Assembly: GCA_035942915.1 (NCBI GenBank)
Contig: DASZCR010000371.1
Span: 1 to 23,345 of the forward strand
DNA from: DASZCR01 sp035942915
GTDB taxonomy: Bacteria > Acidobacteriota > Blastocatellia > Pyrinomonadales > Pyrinomonadaceae
Length of the DNA: 23,345 bases
Direction of reading: 5' to 3'
The position numbers and the translations under genes were made by a program. A model generated the notes under the pieces. That model searched no databases, was not told the DNA's origin, and saw nothing but the letters and a program-made list of their open reading frames with translations. Below are positions 1 to 7,625 of this stretch, piece by piece (position 1 is the stretch's first letter; each line of letters begins with the position of its first letter).

Positions 1-131
1 GTGGCGGTGGCGGCGCGGGCGGCTCCGGCGGTGGTTCGGGCGGTTCGGGTGGCAGCTCCGGCGGCGGCTCTGGCGGTGGCAGCGGCACGGGTGGTTCGGG
101 CGGCGGTGGCGGTGGTGGCGGCGGACGCTAA
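1..131 (+). CDS. Partial CDS: C-terminal Gly/Ser-rich tail of an unknown protein
   Basis: Reading from base 3, an open frame runs to TAA at 129-131 and gives 42 residues that are almost only Gly and Ser with single Ala, Thr and a terminal Arg. Only the end of the gene is in the window, so the function cannot be told. Long Gly/Ser tails occur in secreted or surface proteins and in flexible linkers. The direct reading of GGY/GGC and TCG/AGC codons with no stop, followed at once by a strong terminator, supports a real gene end. Repeat slippage in such GC-rich sequence is likely to vary its length between strains (inference). Confidence 0.6.
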   Translation, partial: GGGGAGGSGGGSGGSGGSSGGGSGGGSGTGGSGGGGGGGGGR

Positions 132-205
132 GTTGCTCCGCACACACGACAGCCGCGCGGGAGTCCTGTGACTCCTGTGCGCCGACGACCAATCTTCATC
201 AGAGT

Positions 206-247
206 AAAAAGTCTGCGGCGTTGAAGCTTCAACGCCGCAGACTTTTT
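206..247. terminator. Bidirectional palindromic terminator
   Basis: A perfect 21+21 nt palindrome with no spacer, centred between 226 and 227, starts with AAAAA and ends with TTTTT. On either strand it forms a GC-rich stem followed by a U tract. It lies between the + strand Gly-rich gene (ends 131) and the - strand dipeptidase (ends 276), so it can terminate both. Confidence 0.9.
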
Positions 248-275
248 TTGTCCCTCCGTTTCCCGAAACGCGAAT

Positions 276-1625
276 CTACTTCTGACGCACGGCATCAGGC
301 GGGATGCGTCGCGTGCTGCCGTCGGCGCTAATCCGGCGGCTCTCCGTGCGCGCGACGCGCTCGGCCTGCGCGAAGGCGCGGAGAAGATTTTCGCCCAACA
401 CCTTGCGCACGTCGCGCTCGCTGTATCCACGCTTCAACAACTCGTAGGTGAGGTTGGGCAGTTGCGCGATGTCGTGCATACCTTCGGGCAGAAAAGGCAC
501 GCCGTCGAAGTCCGAGCCGATGCCGACGTGGTCAATGCCTGCGACCTTGGCGACGTGGTCGAAGTGGTCTATCAAGACCGAGAGCGGCGTGACGGGCAGC
601 GGGTTGGCGGCGTTCAGTTTGTTGGTCTCCTCTTCGAGGCGTTGCGGGTCGTTCTTGTAGCGTTCGTTCAGAGCTTCGTACTGCGGCCTGAGCCGTGCGC
701 TGCGCGCCTCTGCGGCCGTGCGAACGCGCTCGTCGATGAAGGCCGGGTAGAAGTTAATCATCACGACGCCGCCGTTTCTGGCGATGCGACGCAGCAGTTC
801 GTCCGGGATGTTGCGTCGATGATTGGCGAGAGCACGCGCAGACGAATGCGAGGCGATGACGGGCGCGGTCGAGATGTCCAACACGTCCGACATCGTCTTG
901 TCGGAGACGTGCGAGATGTCAACGAGCATACCGAGGCGATTCATCTCGCGCACCACCTCGCGGCCGTACTCGGAGAGACCGTTGTGACGCGAGGCGTCGC
1001 AGCAGGCGTCCGCCCAGTCGTTCGTGTTGTTGTGCGTGAGCGTCATGTAGCGGATGCCGAGGCGATAGAAGTCGCGCAGCGCCGAGAGCGAGTTTTCGAT
1101 GGCGTGGCCGCCCTCGATGCCCATCAGAGCGGCGACCTTGCCGGCGCGTTTAGCGCGGCGGATGTCTGCGACCGAACCCGCCATCACGAGTTGATTCGGA
1201 TACTTCTCTGCGGCGCGATAGACCATGTCAATCATGTCCATCGCGCGGCGCGCAGAACCGCCCGCTGTGGCGTACTTGCGGTCAACGTAGACGGAGAAGA
1301 ATTCGGCCGTCAGTCCGCCCTGCTTCATCCGCGCAAGGTCTGTGTGGTACTTGCCGACAGAGGACGTGCCGAGGTCGTAGTCGTCATCCGTCATCATCGA
1401 AGTGATGTCGTTGTGCGTGTCGACGACGATGGCCTTGCGGTGAATCTCAAGAGCGCGCTTCCACAGGCGCTCATCGCGAGGCTGTGAAGAAGACGATGGT
1501 GGCGGCTGTTGCGGCGCAGGCGGATTCTGTCGTGCAGCAGTGTTGGTATTGGCCGAGAGCGGAGCGACGAGGAGCGAGGCGAGGAGCAGGCAGGCGAACG
1601 CCGCGCGGCGCAGTTTTTCGTTCAT
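276..1625 (-). CDS. Exported membrane dipeptidase (peptidase family M19)
   Basis: A 449-residue zinc dipeptidase of the renal dipeptidase family, expected to cleave dipeptides outside the cytoplasm. The start at 1625 gives a good signal peptide (residues 1-25, hydrophobic core ACLLLASLLVAPL); an upstream ATG at 1667 would bury it. A Pro/Ser/Gln-rich linker (about 28-50) precedes the catalytic barrel. Visible zinc ligands match the family pattern: H71 and D73 (DTHND), E171 (GIEGGH), H239 (ISHVS) and H260 (SHSSARA). R271 and the C-terminal GIGSDFDG motif are also present. A weak ribosome site (GGAAAG) lies about 11 nt upstream. It is transcribed alone and converges on the Gly-rich gene. Family assignment is secure; the true substrate is unknown. 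Confidence 0.93.
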   Translation of the reverse strand: MNEKLRRAAFACLLLASLLVAPLSANTNTAARQNPPAPQQPPPSSSSQPRDERLWKRALEIHRKAIVVDTHNDITSMMTDDDYDLGTSSVGKYHTDLARMKQGGLTAEFFSVYVDRKYATAGGSARRAMDMIDMVYRAAEKYPNQLVMAGSVADIRRAKRAGKVAALMGIEGGHAIENSLSALRDFYRLGIRYMTLTHNNTNDWADACCDASRHNGLSEYGREVVREMNRLGMLVDISHVSDKTMSDVLDISTAPVIASHSSARALANHRRNIPDELLRRIARNGGVVMINFYPAFIDERVRTAAEARSARLRPQYEALNERYKNDPQRLEEETNKLNAANPLPVTPLSVLIDHFDHVAKVAGIDHVGIGSDFDGVPFLPEGMHDIAQLPNLTYELLKRGYSERDVRKVLGENLLRAFAQAERVARTESRRISADGSTRRIPPDAVRQK

Positions 1626-1895
1626 AAGTTTTGGCTTTCCGGTTTGAAGTTCTCGAAAACGGGACATCCTTGAACGTCATCTTACAAGAAGACGCCCCCG
1701 GCCACGAAACGGCGCGGCGCAGGGAGGTTTCGGTGGCGTTCGTGGCGACGTGCGCCGACGGGCGGCTGCCCTTGCCGCGCCCGCCGGATTCTGATACACA
1801 GGACGCACTTCGGAACGAAAACAGCGTGGCTTTAGACGTTTACTTATTTTGTCTCTCGTTCGTCAGGAATTGAAGCACTCTTGCCTTGAGTTCGT

Positions 1896-1902
1896 AAGGA
1901 GG
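1896..1902 (+). promoter_or_regulatory. Strong Shine-Dalgarno AAGGAGG deciding the PilZ start
   Basis: AAGGAGG is a full match to the anti-Shine-Dalgarno core. It lies 11 nt before ATG 1914 but only 2 nt before TTG 1905, so it favours the ATG. Confidence 0.75.
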
Positions 1903-1913
1903 TCTTGAGAGGG

Positions 1914-2306
1914 ATGTCCAGCAACTTAACGACCGAGCAGCGCACAGGGCCGCGCTATCTCGTCCAAATTCCCGTCCGCGCCGAGTGGGACGACCGTTCG
2001 GGCGAGCACATCGTCGCCGAAGGCGCGACGGAGAACGTCGGCCCTTCGGGCGCGCTCGTTCATCTGCCGCAGTTGCCGGACGTGGGCAGCCGCGTCCAAC
2101 TCATCATCCTCGACGCGCAGGGCTTGCAGTTGGAAGCGGTCGCAGAGGTCTTGCGTCTCGAACGCAATCCGGCGCAACCGCTCGCCGCGTTGCAACTGAT
2201 AGACGCGACAGACGAGTGGCGCGGTCTGGTCTGGGAGCCTGCCGCCCCGCGCGTGCGCGAGGCTCGTGGCGGTGACGACGATGACGACGAAGAGCTCGAA
2301 CACTGA
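1914..2306 (+). CDS. PilZ domain protein (possible c-di-GMP receptor)
   Basis: A 130-residue single-domain protein. The N-terminus carries the PilZ RxxxR motif (R10-T-G-P-R14), and the second motif reads N41-V-G-P-S-G46 against the usual [D/N]xSxxG, so the Ser is replaced by Gly. A beta-rich body follows, then an acidic tail of repeated Asp/Glu. The start at ATG 1914 is preferred because AAGGAGG at 1896-1902 is 11 nt away; TTG 1905 is too close to it. It is followed 50 bp later by the AI-2E family gene in the same direction. Family knowledge: PilZ domains bind c-di-GMP and control motility, export or polysaccharide synthesis. Whether this variant binds is not known. Confidence 0.82.
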   Translation: MSSNLTTEQRTGPRYLVQIPVRAEWDDRSGEHIVAEGATENVGPSGALVHLPQLPDVGSRVQLIILDAQGLQLEAVAEVLRLERNPAQPLAALQLIDATDEWRGLVWEPAAPRVREARGGDDDDDEELEH

Positions 2307-2356
2307 AGAGCGCGGTTTCGCGGAAGGTGTTTGCTTGAGAGGACGGCTGGAAAGGC

Positions 2357-3634
2357 GTGGCTAACGTGCGGAGCGAACAGAAGAGGGTGAAAGAGGTAGC
2401 GGCGACGGCGGCCGTCGCGGCGAGCGAAGCCGCTTGGCCGCAGACGCGCGCCATTCTGAGAATCATCTTCATCGCGCTTGCCGTCATCGCCGTGCTGTTT
2501 ATTCTCTACGCGCTGACGGGCGTGCTGCTGCTCGTCGTCCTCTCGATATTTTTCGCGTACCTGATAGCGCCGCTCGTCGAGATGGTGCGTCGTCCTTTCA
2601 ACGCGCGCGGGCGCAAGCGCAAGCTACCGCGCGCCGCAGCCATCGGCGTCGTCTACTTCCTTCTCTTCGGCACGCTGTTTACGACCATCTACCTGCTCAT
2701 GCCGCGCATCGGCGCGCAGATGGCCGAGTTCACCAGAAACGCGCCCGACTATCTGACCAATGCGCGCACACGCGCGCAACGGCTCGACGACTTCTACGAC
2801 CGTCTGCGTCTGCCGCCGAGCATCCGGCGCACGGCCAACGATGCCGTCAACGGCGCGCTCACCTCCGCCAGAACTTATCTCATCGGCGACGAGGGCGGCG
2901 AAGGCGGCGAGGGCGTCAAGAGCGCGCTCGTTGTGCTCGGCTACTTGCCCTGGCTTATCCTCGTTCCCATCCTCGCCTTCTTTCTGCTCAAGGATGCCGA
3001 CAGCTTTCGCCGCTCGGCCTTGCAACTGCTGCCGCAGGGGCGTCTCAGGTGGCGCGGCGACGAGTTCTTTCAGGACGTTAACTCGACGCTCGCCGCCTAC
3101 ATCCGCGCGCAACTCATCGCCTGCCTGCTCATCGGCACGGTCTGCACGGTCGGCTTCTATCTCATCGGCGTGCGTTATGCGCTTGTGCTGGGATTGATTG
3201 CCGGGATGCTGGAATTTATCCCGCTCGTGGGGCCGCTCGTCGTCGCACTCATCGCCGTCTCGGTAGCGAGTTTCTATTCGCTCAATCAGGTGATTGCCGT
3301 CCTCTTCTTCCTCGGCGTCCTGCGCATCATCCACGACTACGTGACCTATCCGCGCATCATCGGTTCAGGTATTCATCTCCACCCGCTGGCCGTCATTCTC
3401 GCCATCCTGTCGGGTCACGAGTTGGCCGGAATAGCGGGCATCTTCCTCGCCATCCCGGCCATCGCCGTCCTGACCGTCACCTACCGCCACTGGCTCGAAC
3501 ATCGCGGCAGCAGCGGCCTCGTCGCAGACCTTCTCAAGCCTGCCGAACAGGCCATCACCGCGCCGCCCTCCGGCGGCGACTCCGCCCCCGCGCCCGTCCC
3601 CGTCCAGCAGCAACCGACGCCTAGCGATGCCTAG
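2357..3634 (+). CDS. AI-2E family (PerM/UPF0118) membrane transporter
   Basis: A protein of 425 residues with about eight hydrophobic segments, of the AI-2E exporter/PerM superfamily. Visible family features are paired N-terminal membrane helices (about 33-75), a third helix with a periplasmic/amphipathic stretch (about 95-165), a Gly/Glu-rich loop, and the diagnostic C-terminal region with IIHDYVTYPRIIG followed by HPLAVILAILSGHELAGIAGIFLAIPA. The tail after residue 390 is Pro/Ala-rich and probably disordered. The start may be GTG 2357 or GTG 2366; GAAAGG at 2350-2355 fits 2366 better by spacing. Family members export AI-2, act as Na+/H+ antiporters or have unknown roles, so the substrate cannot be named. 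It follows the PilZ gene and may share its transcript. Confidence 0.88.
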   Translation: MANVRSEQKRVKEVAATAAVAASEAAWPQTRAILRIIFIALAVIAVLFILYALTGVLLLVVLSIFFAYLIAPLVEMVRRPFNARGRKRKLPRAAAIGVVYFLLFGTLFTTIYLLMPRIGAQMAEFTRNAPDYLTNARTRAQRLDDFYDRLRLPPSIRRTANDAVNGALTSARTYLIGDEGGEGGEGVKSALVVLGYLPWLILVPILAFFLLKDADSFRRSALQLLPQGRLRWRGDEFFQDVNSTLAAYIRAQLIACLLIGTVCTVGFYLIGVRYALVLGLIAGMLEFIPLVGPLVVALIAVSVASFYSLNQVIAVLFFLGVLRIIHDYVTYPRIIGSGIHLHPLAVILAILSGHELAGIAGIFLAIPAIAVLTVTYRHWLEHRGSSGLVADLLKPAEQAITAPPSGGDSAPAPVPVQQQPTPSDA

Positions 3635-3670
3635 AGTTGTCGAGCGATTTCTAAAACAGTCTGCGGTTTC

Positions 3671-4780
3671 CTAGACAGTCTGTCTGGCTTGCTCCATCAG
3701 TTCGACGAAGCGCCGGAAGTGGTGTGCGGCGTCGTGTGGGCCGGGGGCGGCCTCCGGGTGGTATTGAACGGAGATGACTGGAAGTTGTGTGTGGCGCATG
3801 CCTTCGACGCACGCGTCGTTGAGGTTGATGTGTGTGACTTCGACTTCGGGCGGGAGACTCTCTGCGCGGACGGCGAAGCCGTGATTGTGTGAAGTGATTT
3901 CGACGCGTCCGGTCACACGGTCTTTGACGGGTTGATTGCCGCCGCGATGGCCGAAGCGCAGTTTGTAGGTCTCGCCGCCGAAGGCACGCCCCAGAAGTTG
4001 ATGACCGAAGCAGATGCCGAACGTCGGCACGCCCGCTGCGACGACGCGACGTATCTGCTCGACGACCGTCGTCATCGCGGCCGGGTCGCCCGGCCCGTTC
4101 GAGAGATAGATGCCGTCAGGTCTGAGCGCGAGCACTTCCTGCGCGGGCGTCGCAGCCGGGACGACCGTGACGCGGCAACCGAGTTGCGCCAGTTCGTTGA
4201 GAGAATTTCTCTTGACGCCGAAGTCGTAGCAGACGACGTGGAAGCGTTCTTCGCCGACAGCCTCGACCGTGTACGGCCGCGCCGTCGTGACGACGCTCGC
4301 CAGTTCCCTGTTCTCCATCGGCGCCGAGTTGAGCGCCTTTTCGAGAACGCTACGCTCATCCAAATCGATGCTCGACAGGCAGGCGCGCATCGCCCCGCGC
4401 TCGCGTATGTGCCGGACGAGAGCGCGCGTGTCAACGCGGTCGATGGCGACGACGTTGTGCCGTTTGAGATAAGCATCGAGCGATTCCTGCGCGCGCCAGT
4501 TCGAGGTCGTGCGGCTCGCCTCCCTGACGACGAAGCCCTCGACCCAGGGGCGCGCAGACTCTTCGTCCTCTCCGTTGACGCCGTAATTGCCGATGAGCGG
4601 ATAGGTCATGCAGACTATCTGTCCCGCGTAGGAAGGGTCTGTCAGAACCTCCTGATAGCCGGACATCGAAGTATTGAAGACCATCTCGCCGCACGCTTCG
4701 CCAATCGCGCCCCACGCGCGACCGCGAAACGCGCGTCCGTCTTCGAGCACGAGGATGGCCGGTTTCGTTTCTCTGTTCAT
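3671..4780 (-). CDS. carA: Carbamoyl-phosphate synthase small (glutaminase) subunit
   Basis: A 369-residue CarA of usual length. It releases ammonia from glutamine for the large subunit CarB, feeding arginine and pyrimidine synthesis in the cytoplasm. The N-terminal CPSase small-chain domain includes FNTSMSGYQEVLTDPSYAGQ (about 35-54). The C-terminal class I glutamine amidotransferase carries the nucleophile C257 in GICFGHQ and the H341/E343 pair in QYHPEA, plus the family SNGPGDP and SHNHGF motifs. It starts 31 bp after the YIP1-TPR gene ends and is likely last in a lepB-(YIP1-TPR)-carA transcript. No carB is in the 3.6 kb beyond its 3' end, so the large subunit gene lies elsewhere or outside the window. 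Confidence 0.96.
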   Translation of the reverse strand: MNRETKPAILVLEDGRAFRGRAWGAIGEACGEMVFNTSMSGYQEVLTDPSYAGQIVCMTYPLIGNYGVNGEDEESARPWVEGFVVREASRTTSNWRAQESLDAYLKRHNVVAIDRVDTRALVRHIRERGAMRACLSSIDLDERSVLEKALNSAPMENRELASVVTTARPYTVEAVGEERFHVVCYDFGVKRNSLNELAQLGCRVTVVPAATPAQEVLALRPDGIYLSNGPGDPAAMTTVVEQIRRVVAAGVPTFGICFGHQLLGRAFGGETYKLRFGHRGGNQPVKDRVTGRVEITSHNHGFAVRAESLPPEVEVTHINLNDACVEGMRHTQLPVISVQYHPEAAPGPHDAAHHFRRFVELMEQARQTV

Positions 4781-4811
4781 TCGTCCTCTGTCGCTTCCCC
4801 TCTCTTTTGCC

Positions 4812-6122
4812 TCAAGCCTGTGAGCGGAGGAATTGCTGCGCCTCGTTGAGCCAGCGTTTCTCTGTGCGGTACTTGTAAGCGGGCGCGGTCTTGACGGCCT
4901 CGATGCAGGCTTGCATCCGTTCGACGGCCTCGCGCCTGAGTCCCATGCCGAAGAGCGCGCACCCCATCAGATAGAGTCCTTCGGGGTCGCTCTGCCGCTG
5001 TGCGAGGAAGCGTTCGAGCGCGTCGCGCGCATCGGCGAACTGCCCCGCGTGGACGTATGTCGCGCCGACCTCGCGCCAGATTTCATGTTGCGCGTGCGTC
5101 TCGTCGCGCGCCACGACTTCGCTGTAATGCGTAATGGCATCGGCGAGACGACCTTCGGCGCGTGCGATGCGACCGAGTTGAAAGTGCGCGTCAACCTCTT
5201 CCGGGTCGATGGCGACGGCGCGCTCGAAGCAGGCGCGTGCTTCGGGCAGTTCTCTGCGTTGGAGATGAATGAGGCCGAGGTTGTAATGCGCCGAAGCGTC
5301 GGCCGGGTTGAGCGTCGCGGCTTCGAGGTTCTGTTTGAAGGAGGCGCGTGCGCGTTGCGCGCGTGTCGCCTCGCCGAGATAGCCGCGCAGCAGGACGAAG
5401 ATGAGCAGCAGCAGGAACGGTAAGCCGAGCAACGCTCCGAAGACGAGCAGCAGCAGCGGCGTCGCCAGAAACATCACGACCGTACTGATGACGACGACGA
5501 CGGCCGACAACCACCATGCGAGCCGGAACACTTCGCGCACGGCCGCAACTGCCCACAGGCTGAAGAGCGTGAACGGGTGCATCAACAACAGCAACAGGAA
5601 GCGCGGCGCGGAGGCGAGGATGAGGCGCATCTGCTCGTCAGTGTAGGAGCCGGTCGCGGCCTCACCGACGCCTCCCTGCACGGCGCGCAAAGCCTCGCGC
5701 GTCGCCGCCTCGAAGCCGCTCATCTTCGAGATGAGCGCCAGCGGCAAGGCCAGCAGACCGGCCGCCGCGAGCGCGTAGAAGACGGTCGAGGCCGTCGCCG
5801 CGTACTCCTGACGGATGACGAGGCCGACGCTGGCGCGGCGGTCGAAGAGGTTGGCGAGGAGAATGGCGACGGGGACGAAGACGAGGCCGACGAAGAGCGC
5901 CTGCCCGGCCGATGCGACCAGCACGCCGAGGATGACGAGCAGCCCGCGCGCTCCTCTCATCGCGGCCGAGATTTCCGTCCAGTTTGTCAGGAAGTTGTGC
6001 GCGGCGAGTGCGAGCAGCGCGAGCAGCGCCGACTTGGCGAGCGGGGCGCGGTCGCGCACCTCGGCCATCCCGCGCGTGGGCGCGTAGAACATCAACAGCA
6101 GAGGGCGCAGCCAGTCGGACAT
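4812..6122 (-). CDS. YIP1-like membrane protein with C-terminal TPR repeats
   Basis: A 436-residue two-part protein. The N-terminal half (about 1-265) has several hydrophobic segments in a YIP1/YIP1-like arrangement beginning SDWLRPLLLMFYAPTRGM. A charged linker (about 245-265) precedes at least three tetratricopeptide repeats (about 270-420), such as ASAHYNLGLIHLQRRELPEA and VDAHFQLGRIARAEGRLADA. The TPR part probably faces the cytoplasm and binds a partner; no partner is known. It lies between lepB (91 bp upstream) and carA (31 bp downstream), all in the same direction. The membrane+TPR fusion is seen in the sequence; a role in envelope protein handling, suggested by the lepB neighbour, is inference. 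Confidence 0.8.
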   Translation of the reverse strand: MSDWLRPLLLMFYAPTRGMAEVRDRAPLAKSALLALLALAAHNFLTNWTEISAAMRGARGLLVILGVLVASAGQALFVGLVFVPVAILLANLFDRRASVGLVIRQEYAATASTVFYALAAAGLLALPLALISKMSGFEAATREALRAVQGGVGEAATGSYTDEQMRLILASAPRFLLLLLMHPFTLFSLWAVAAVREVFRLAWWLSAVVVVISTVVMFLATPLLLLVFGALLGLPFLLLLIFVLLRGYLGEATRAQRARASFKQNLEAATLNPADASAHYNLGLIHLQRRELPEARACFERAVAIDPEEVDAHFQLGRIARAEGRLADAITHYSEVVARDETHAQHEIWREVGATYVHAGQFADARDALERFLAQRQSDPEGLYLMGCALFGMGLRREAVERMQACIEAVKTAPAYKYRTEKRWLNEAQQFLRSQA

Positions 6123-6213
6123 ACAAAAGGCAGTAATTCAGAAGCCGGTCGGGAGCAAACCGCTTTCTCGTCTCAACTGACGACCGATGTCAGATAACTA
6201 CTGACTACTTCTC

Positions 6214-6912
6214 TTAGTCTTCGTCGTCAATCGCGCGCACGCCGGGCGGCGGCGACGGGCGGCGCGGGATGTCCGGGTATTCGGTTTCGTGGCGGATGAT
6301 GCTGGCCTCCGTCAGAGGCCAGTAGCGGAAGAGCGCCTTGCCGTAGATGTACTTTTCGGGAACCAGCCCCCATTCGCGCGAGTCGCTCGAATTGTCGCGG
6401 TTGTCGCCCATCACGAAATAGTAGTGCGCCTTCACGTATGTCGCCGAGAGATTGCCTTGCGTGACGTTGCGTTGCGGGTCGAGGTAGGGCTCTTCGAGTT
6501 CCCGTTTGTTGATAAGGATGCGCCCCTCACGCATCTCGACGGTTTCGCCCGGCAGCCCGATGACGCGCTTGATGTAGCTCTTTTCCGGGTCGTTCGGAAA
6601 CCAGAAGACGACGATGTCGCCCCGGTCGAGTTTCGGCAGCCCGTAGTAAATCAGCTTGTTGACGAAGATGCGCTCGCCGTCGTGCAGGCGCGGCAGCATC
6701 GAAGTGCCTTCGACCTTGACGGGTTGGACAACGAAGACGACGACGAGCGCCGCTATCATCAGGGCGATGGCGAGGTCGCGCACGAGCAGACGCGCCTCGG
6801 CCCAGAAATGGCTGCGCGACTCGGCGTCGAGCCTGCGGACTTCGATGTCGCGGTCGTCTTCGGCCGCCACTGAGCCGAAGGCGTGAACGCCCTTCTCTTT
6901 GAGCTTGAACAT
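6214..6912 (-). CDS. lepB: Signal peptidase I
   Basis: A 232-residue type I signal peptidase that removes signal peptides from exported proteins at the outer face of the inner membrane. A cytoplasmic N-terminus is followed by one membrane segment (about 46-63), then box B with the catalytic Ser71 (EGTSMLPRL), the general-base Lys115 (EKSYIKRVIGLPGE) and the GDN box (about 169-179, MGDNRDNSSDSR). The tail is Pro-rich and acidic. ATG 6912 is preceded by GGAGAG. It is divergent from the HU gene and has a candidate promoter at 6971-7000. It is the first gene of a likely three-gene - strand transcript with the YIP1-TPR gene and carA. Confidence 0.95.
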   Translation of the reverse strand: MFKLKEKGVHAFGSVAAEDDRDIEVRRLDAESRSHFWAEARLLVRDLAIALMIAALVVVFVVQPVKVEGTSMLPRLHDGERIFVNKLIYYGLPKLDRGDIVVFWFPNDPEKSYIKRVIGLPGETVEMREGRILINKRELEEPYLDPQRNVTQGNLSATYVKAHYYFVMGDNRDNSSDSREWGLVPEKYIYGKALFRYWPLTEASIIRHETEYPDIPRRPSPPPGVRAIDDED

Positions 6913-6959
6913 AGTTGACTTTACTCTCCGGCGTATTCGGCCGTCTTGCGACCGACACG

Positions 6960-6973
6960 CCTCGACGTCGAGG
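6960..6973. promoter_or_regulatory. 14-bp perfect palindrome, possible operator
   Basis: CCTCGACGTCGAGG is its own reverse complement. It covers the -10 edge and the expected start site of the candidate lepB promoter, which is where a dimeric repressor would sit. No regulator is identified. Confidence 0.4.
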
Positions 6974-7000
6974 TTAGCCGTGCGCTGCGCGCTTTGTCAA
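6971..7000 (-). promoter_or_regulatory. Candidate sigma70 promoter for lepB
   Basis: On the - strand, TTGACA (7000-6995) is a full consensus -35. After an 18-nt spacer comes TAACCT (6976-6971), a weak -10 with TA and the final T. Start of transcription would be near 6965, about 50 nt before lepB. The -10 overlaps the 14-bp palindrome at 6960-6973. Confidence 0.5.
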
Positions 7001-7040
7001 CGCGCGCGCCGAAACGCCCCGCGCGGCACGCCCGAAAAGC

Positions 7041-7070
7041 TTGACAGCGCCGTTTCGGCGTCACTATTAT
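7041..7070 (+). promoter_or_regulatory. Sigma70-like promoter for the HU gene
   Basis: TTGACA (7041-7046), an 18-nt spacer and TATTAT (7065-7070). Transcription would begin near 7077, giving a leader of about 80 nt before GTG 7156. It lies 40 bp from the lepB promoter, in the opposite direction. Confidence 0.65.
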
Positions 7071-7155
7071 CGACTCGTAAACTATTGCCACTCTTAGACG
7101 TTACACTCCCTCCCGAAGAGCGGCACGAGGCGCGGAAAGGAAGGCACAAAGAGCC

Positions 7156-7539
7156 GTGATTAAACTCGACATCGTCAACCGCGTGGCCGAGCGGACGGGT
7201 GTCCCGAAGATGAAGGCCGAGCAGGCCGTCGATGCGCTCTTTCACTCGATGAAGGAGGCGCTCTCGCGCGGCGAGCGGATAGAGTTGCGCGGCTTCGGCG
7301 TCTTCGTCGTCAAGCCGCGCAAGCGCGGCGTCGGGCGCAACCCGCGCACGGGCGAGGAGGTCGCCATCCCTTCCGGCAAGACCATCCGCTTCAAGCCCGG
7401 CAAAGAACTACAGGCGCACGGCTTCGAGGCCGAAGACGGCGACCACGACCACGAACACGAGCACGACACCGACGAGCCGAACGCTTCCGGCGAAGGCTCA
7501 ACTACAGACACGACGCGCACACCCGACGGCGGGTTTTAA
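7156..7539 (+). CDS. HU/IHF-family DNA-binding protein with a His/Asp/Glu-rich tail
   Basis: A 127-residue protein. Residues 1-90 are a full HU/IHF fold: helices MIKLDIVNRVAERTG and KAEQAVDALFHSMKEAL, then ELRGFGVF and the DNA-grasping arm with GRNPRTGEEVAIPSGKTIRFKPGK. HU proteins are about 90 residues, so residues 91-127 are an extra tail rich in His, Asp, Glu, Thr and Gly (alternating DHDHEHEHD). It starts with GTG after GAAAGGAAGG about 11 nt upstream and has its own strong promoter. Expected role: dimeric nucleoid protein bending DNA. The tail might bind metal or weaken DNA binding; that is inference. Repeat copy 1 follows 5 bp after the stop codon. Confidence 0.93.
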   Translation: MIKLDIVNRVAERTGVPKMKAEQAVDALFHSMKEALSRGERIELRGFGVFVVKPRKRGVGRNPRTGEEVAIPSGKTIRFKPGKELQAHGFEAEDGDHDHEHEHDTDEPNASGEGSTTDTTRTPDGGF

Positions 7540-7544
7540 GTTCA

Positions 7545-7618
7545 GTGATAAGTGATAGGTGATGGGTGATAGGAGAAAACCTGTCTTCTCCTATCACCCA
7601 TCACCTATCACCTATCAC
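7545..7618. repeat. Heptamer-armed palindromic repeat, copy 1
   Basis: The left arm is four phased heptamers (GTGATAA, GTGATAG, GTGATGG, GTGATAG) at 7545-7572. The centre GAGAAAACCTGTCTTCTC is at 7573-7590. The right arm is four units (CTATCAC, CCATCAC, CTATCAC, CTATCAC) at 7591-7618. Arms of 34 nt (7544-7577 and 7586-7619) pair with one mismatch. A run of seven T (7619-7625) follows directly and touches the ATG of the M50 protease gene, so on the + strand it also has the form of an intrinsic terminator. Confidence 0.92.
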
Positions 7619-7625
7619 TTTTTTT

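Noticed and set aside
462..1487. 341-residue open frame on the + strand
   Set aside because: It is antisense to the M19 dipeptidase, whose motifs are clear. Its product is Val/Arg/Asp-rich with no fold, as expected from high-GC shadow frames. The same holds for long frames at 2624-3334 (-), 3932-4849 (+), 7656-8399 (-), 10350-11441 (+) and 16345-17757 (+).
1631..1873. 80-residue frame between the dipeptidase and PilZ genes
   Set aside because: No ribosome site, no recognisable composition, and it covers the region where promoters for both neighbours must lie.
7566..7625. Upstream in-frame ATG for the M50 protease
   Set aside because: It would add 20 residues coded by the repeat arm (heptamers read as a 7-residue cycle). 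The ATG at 7626 gives a normal N-terminus.
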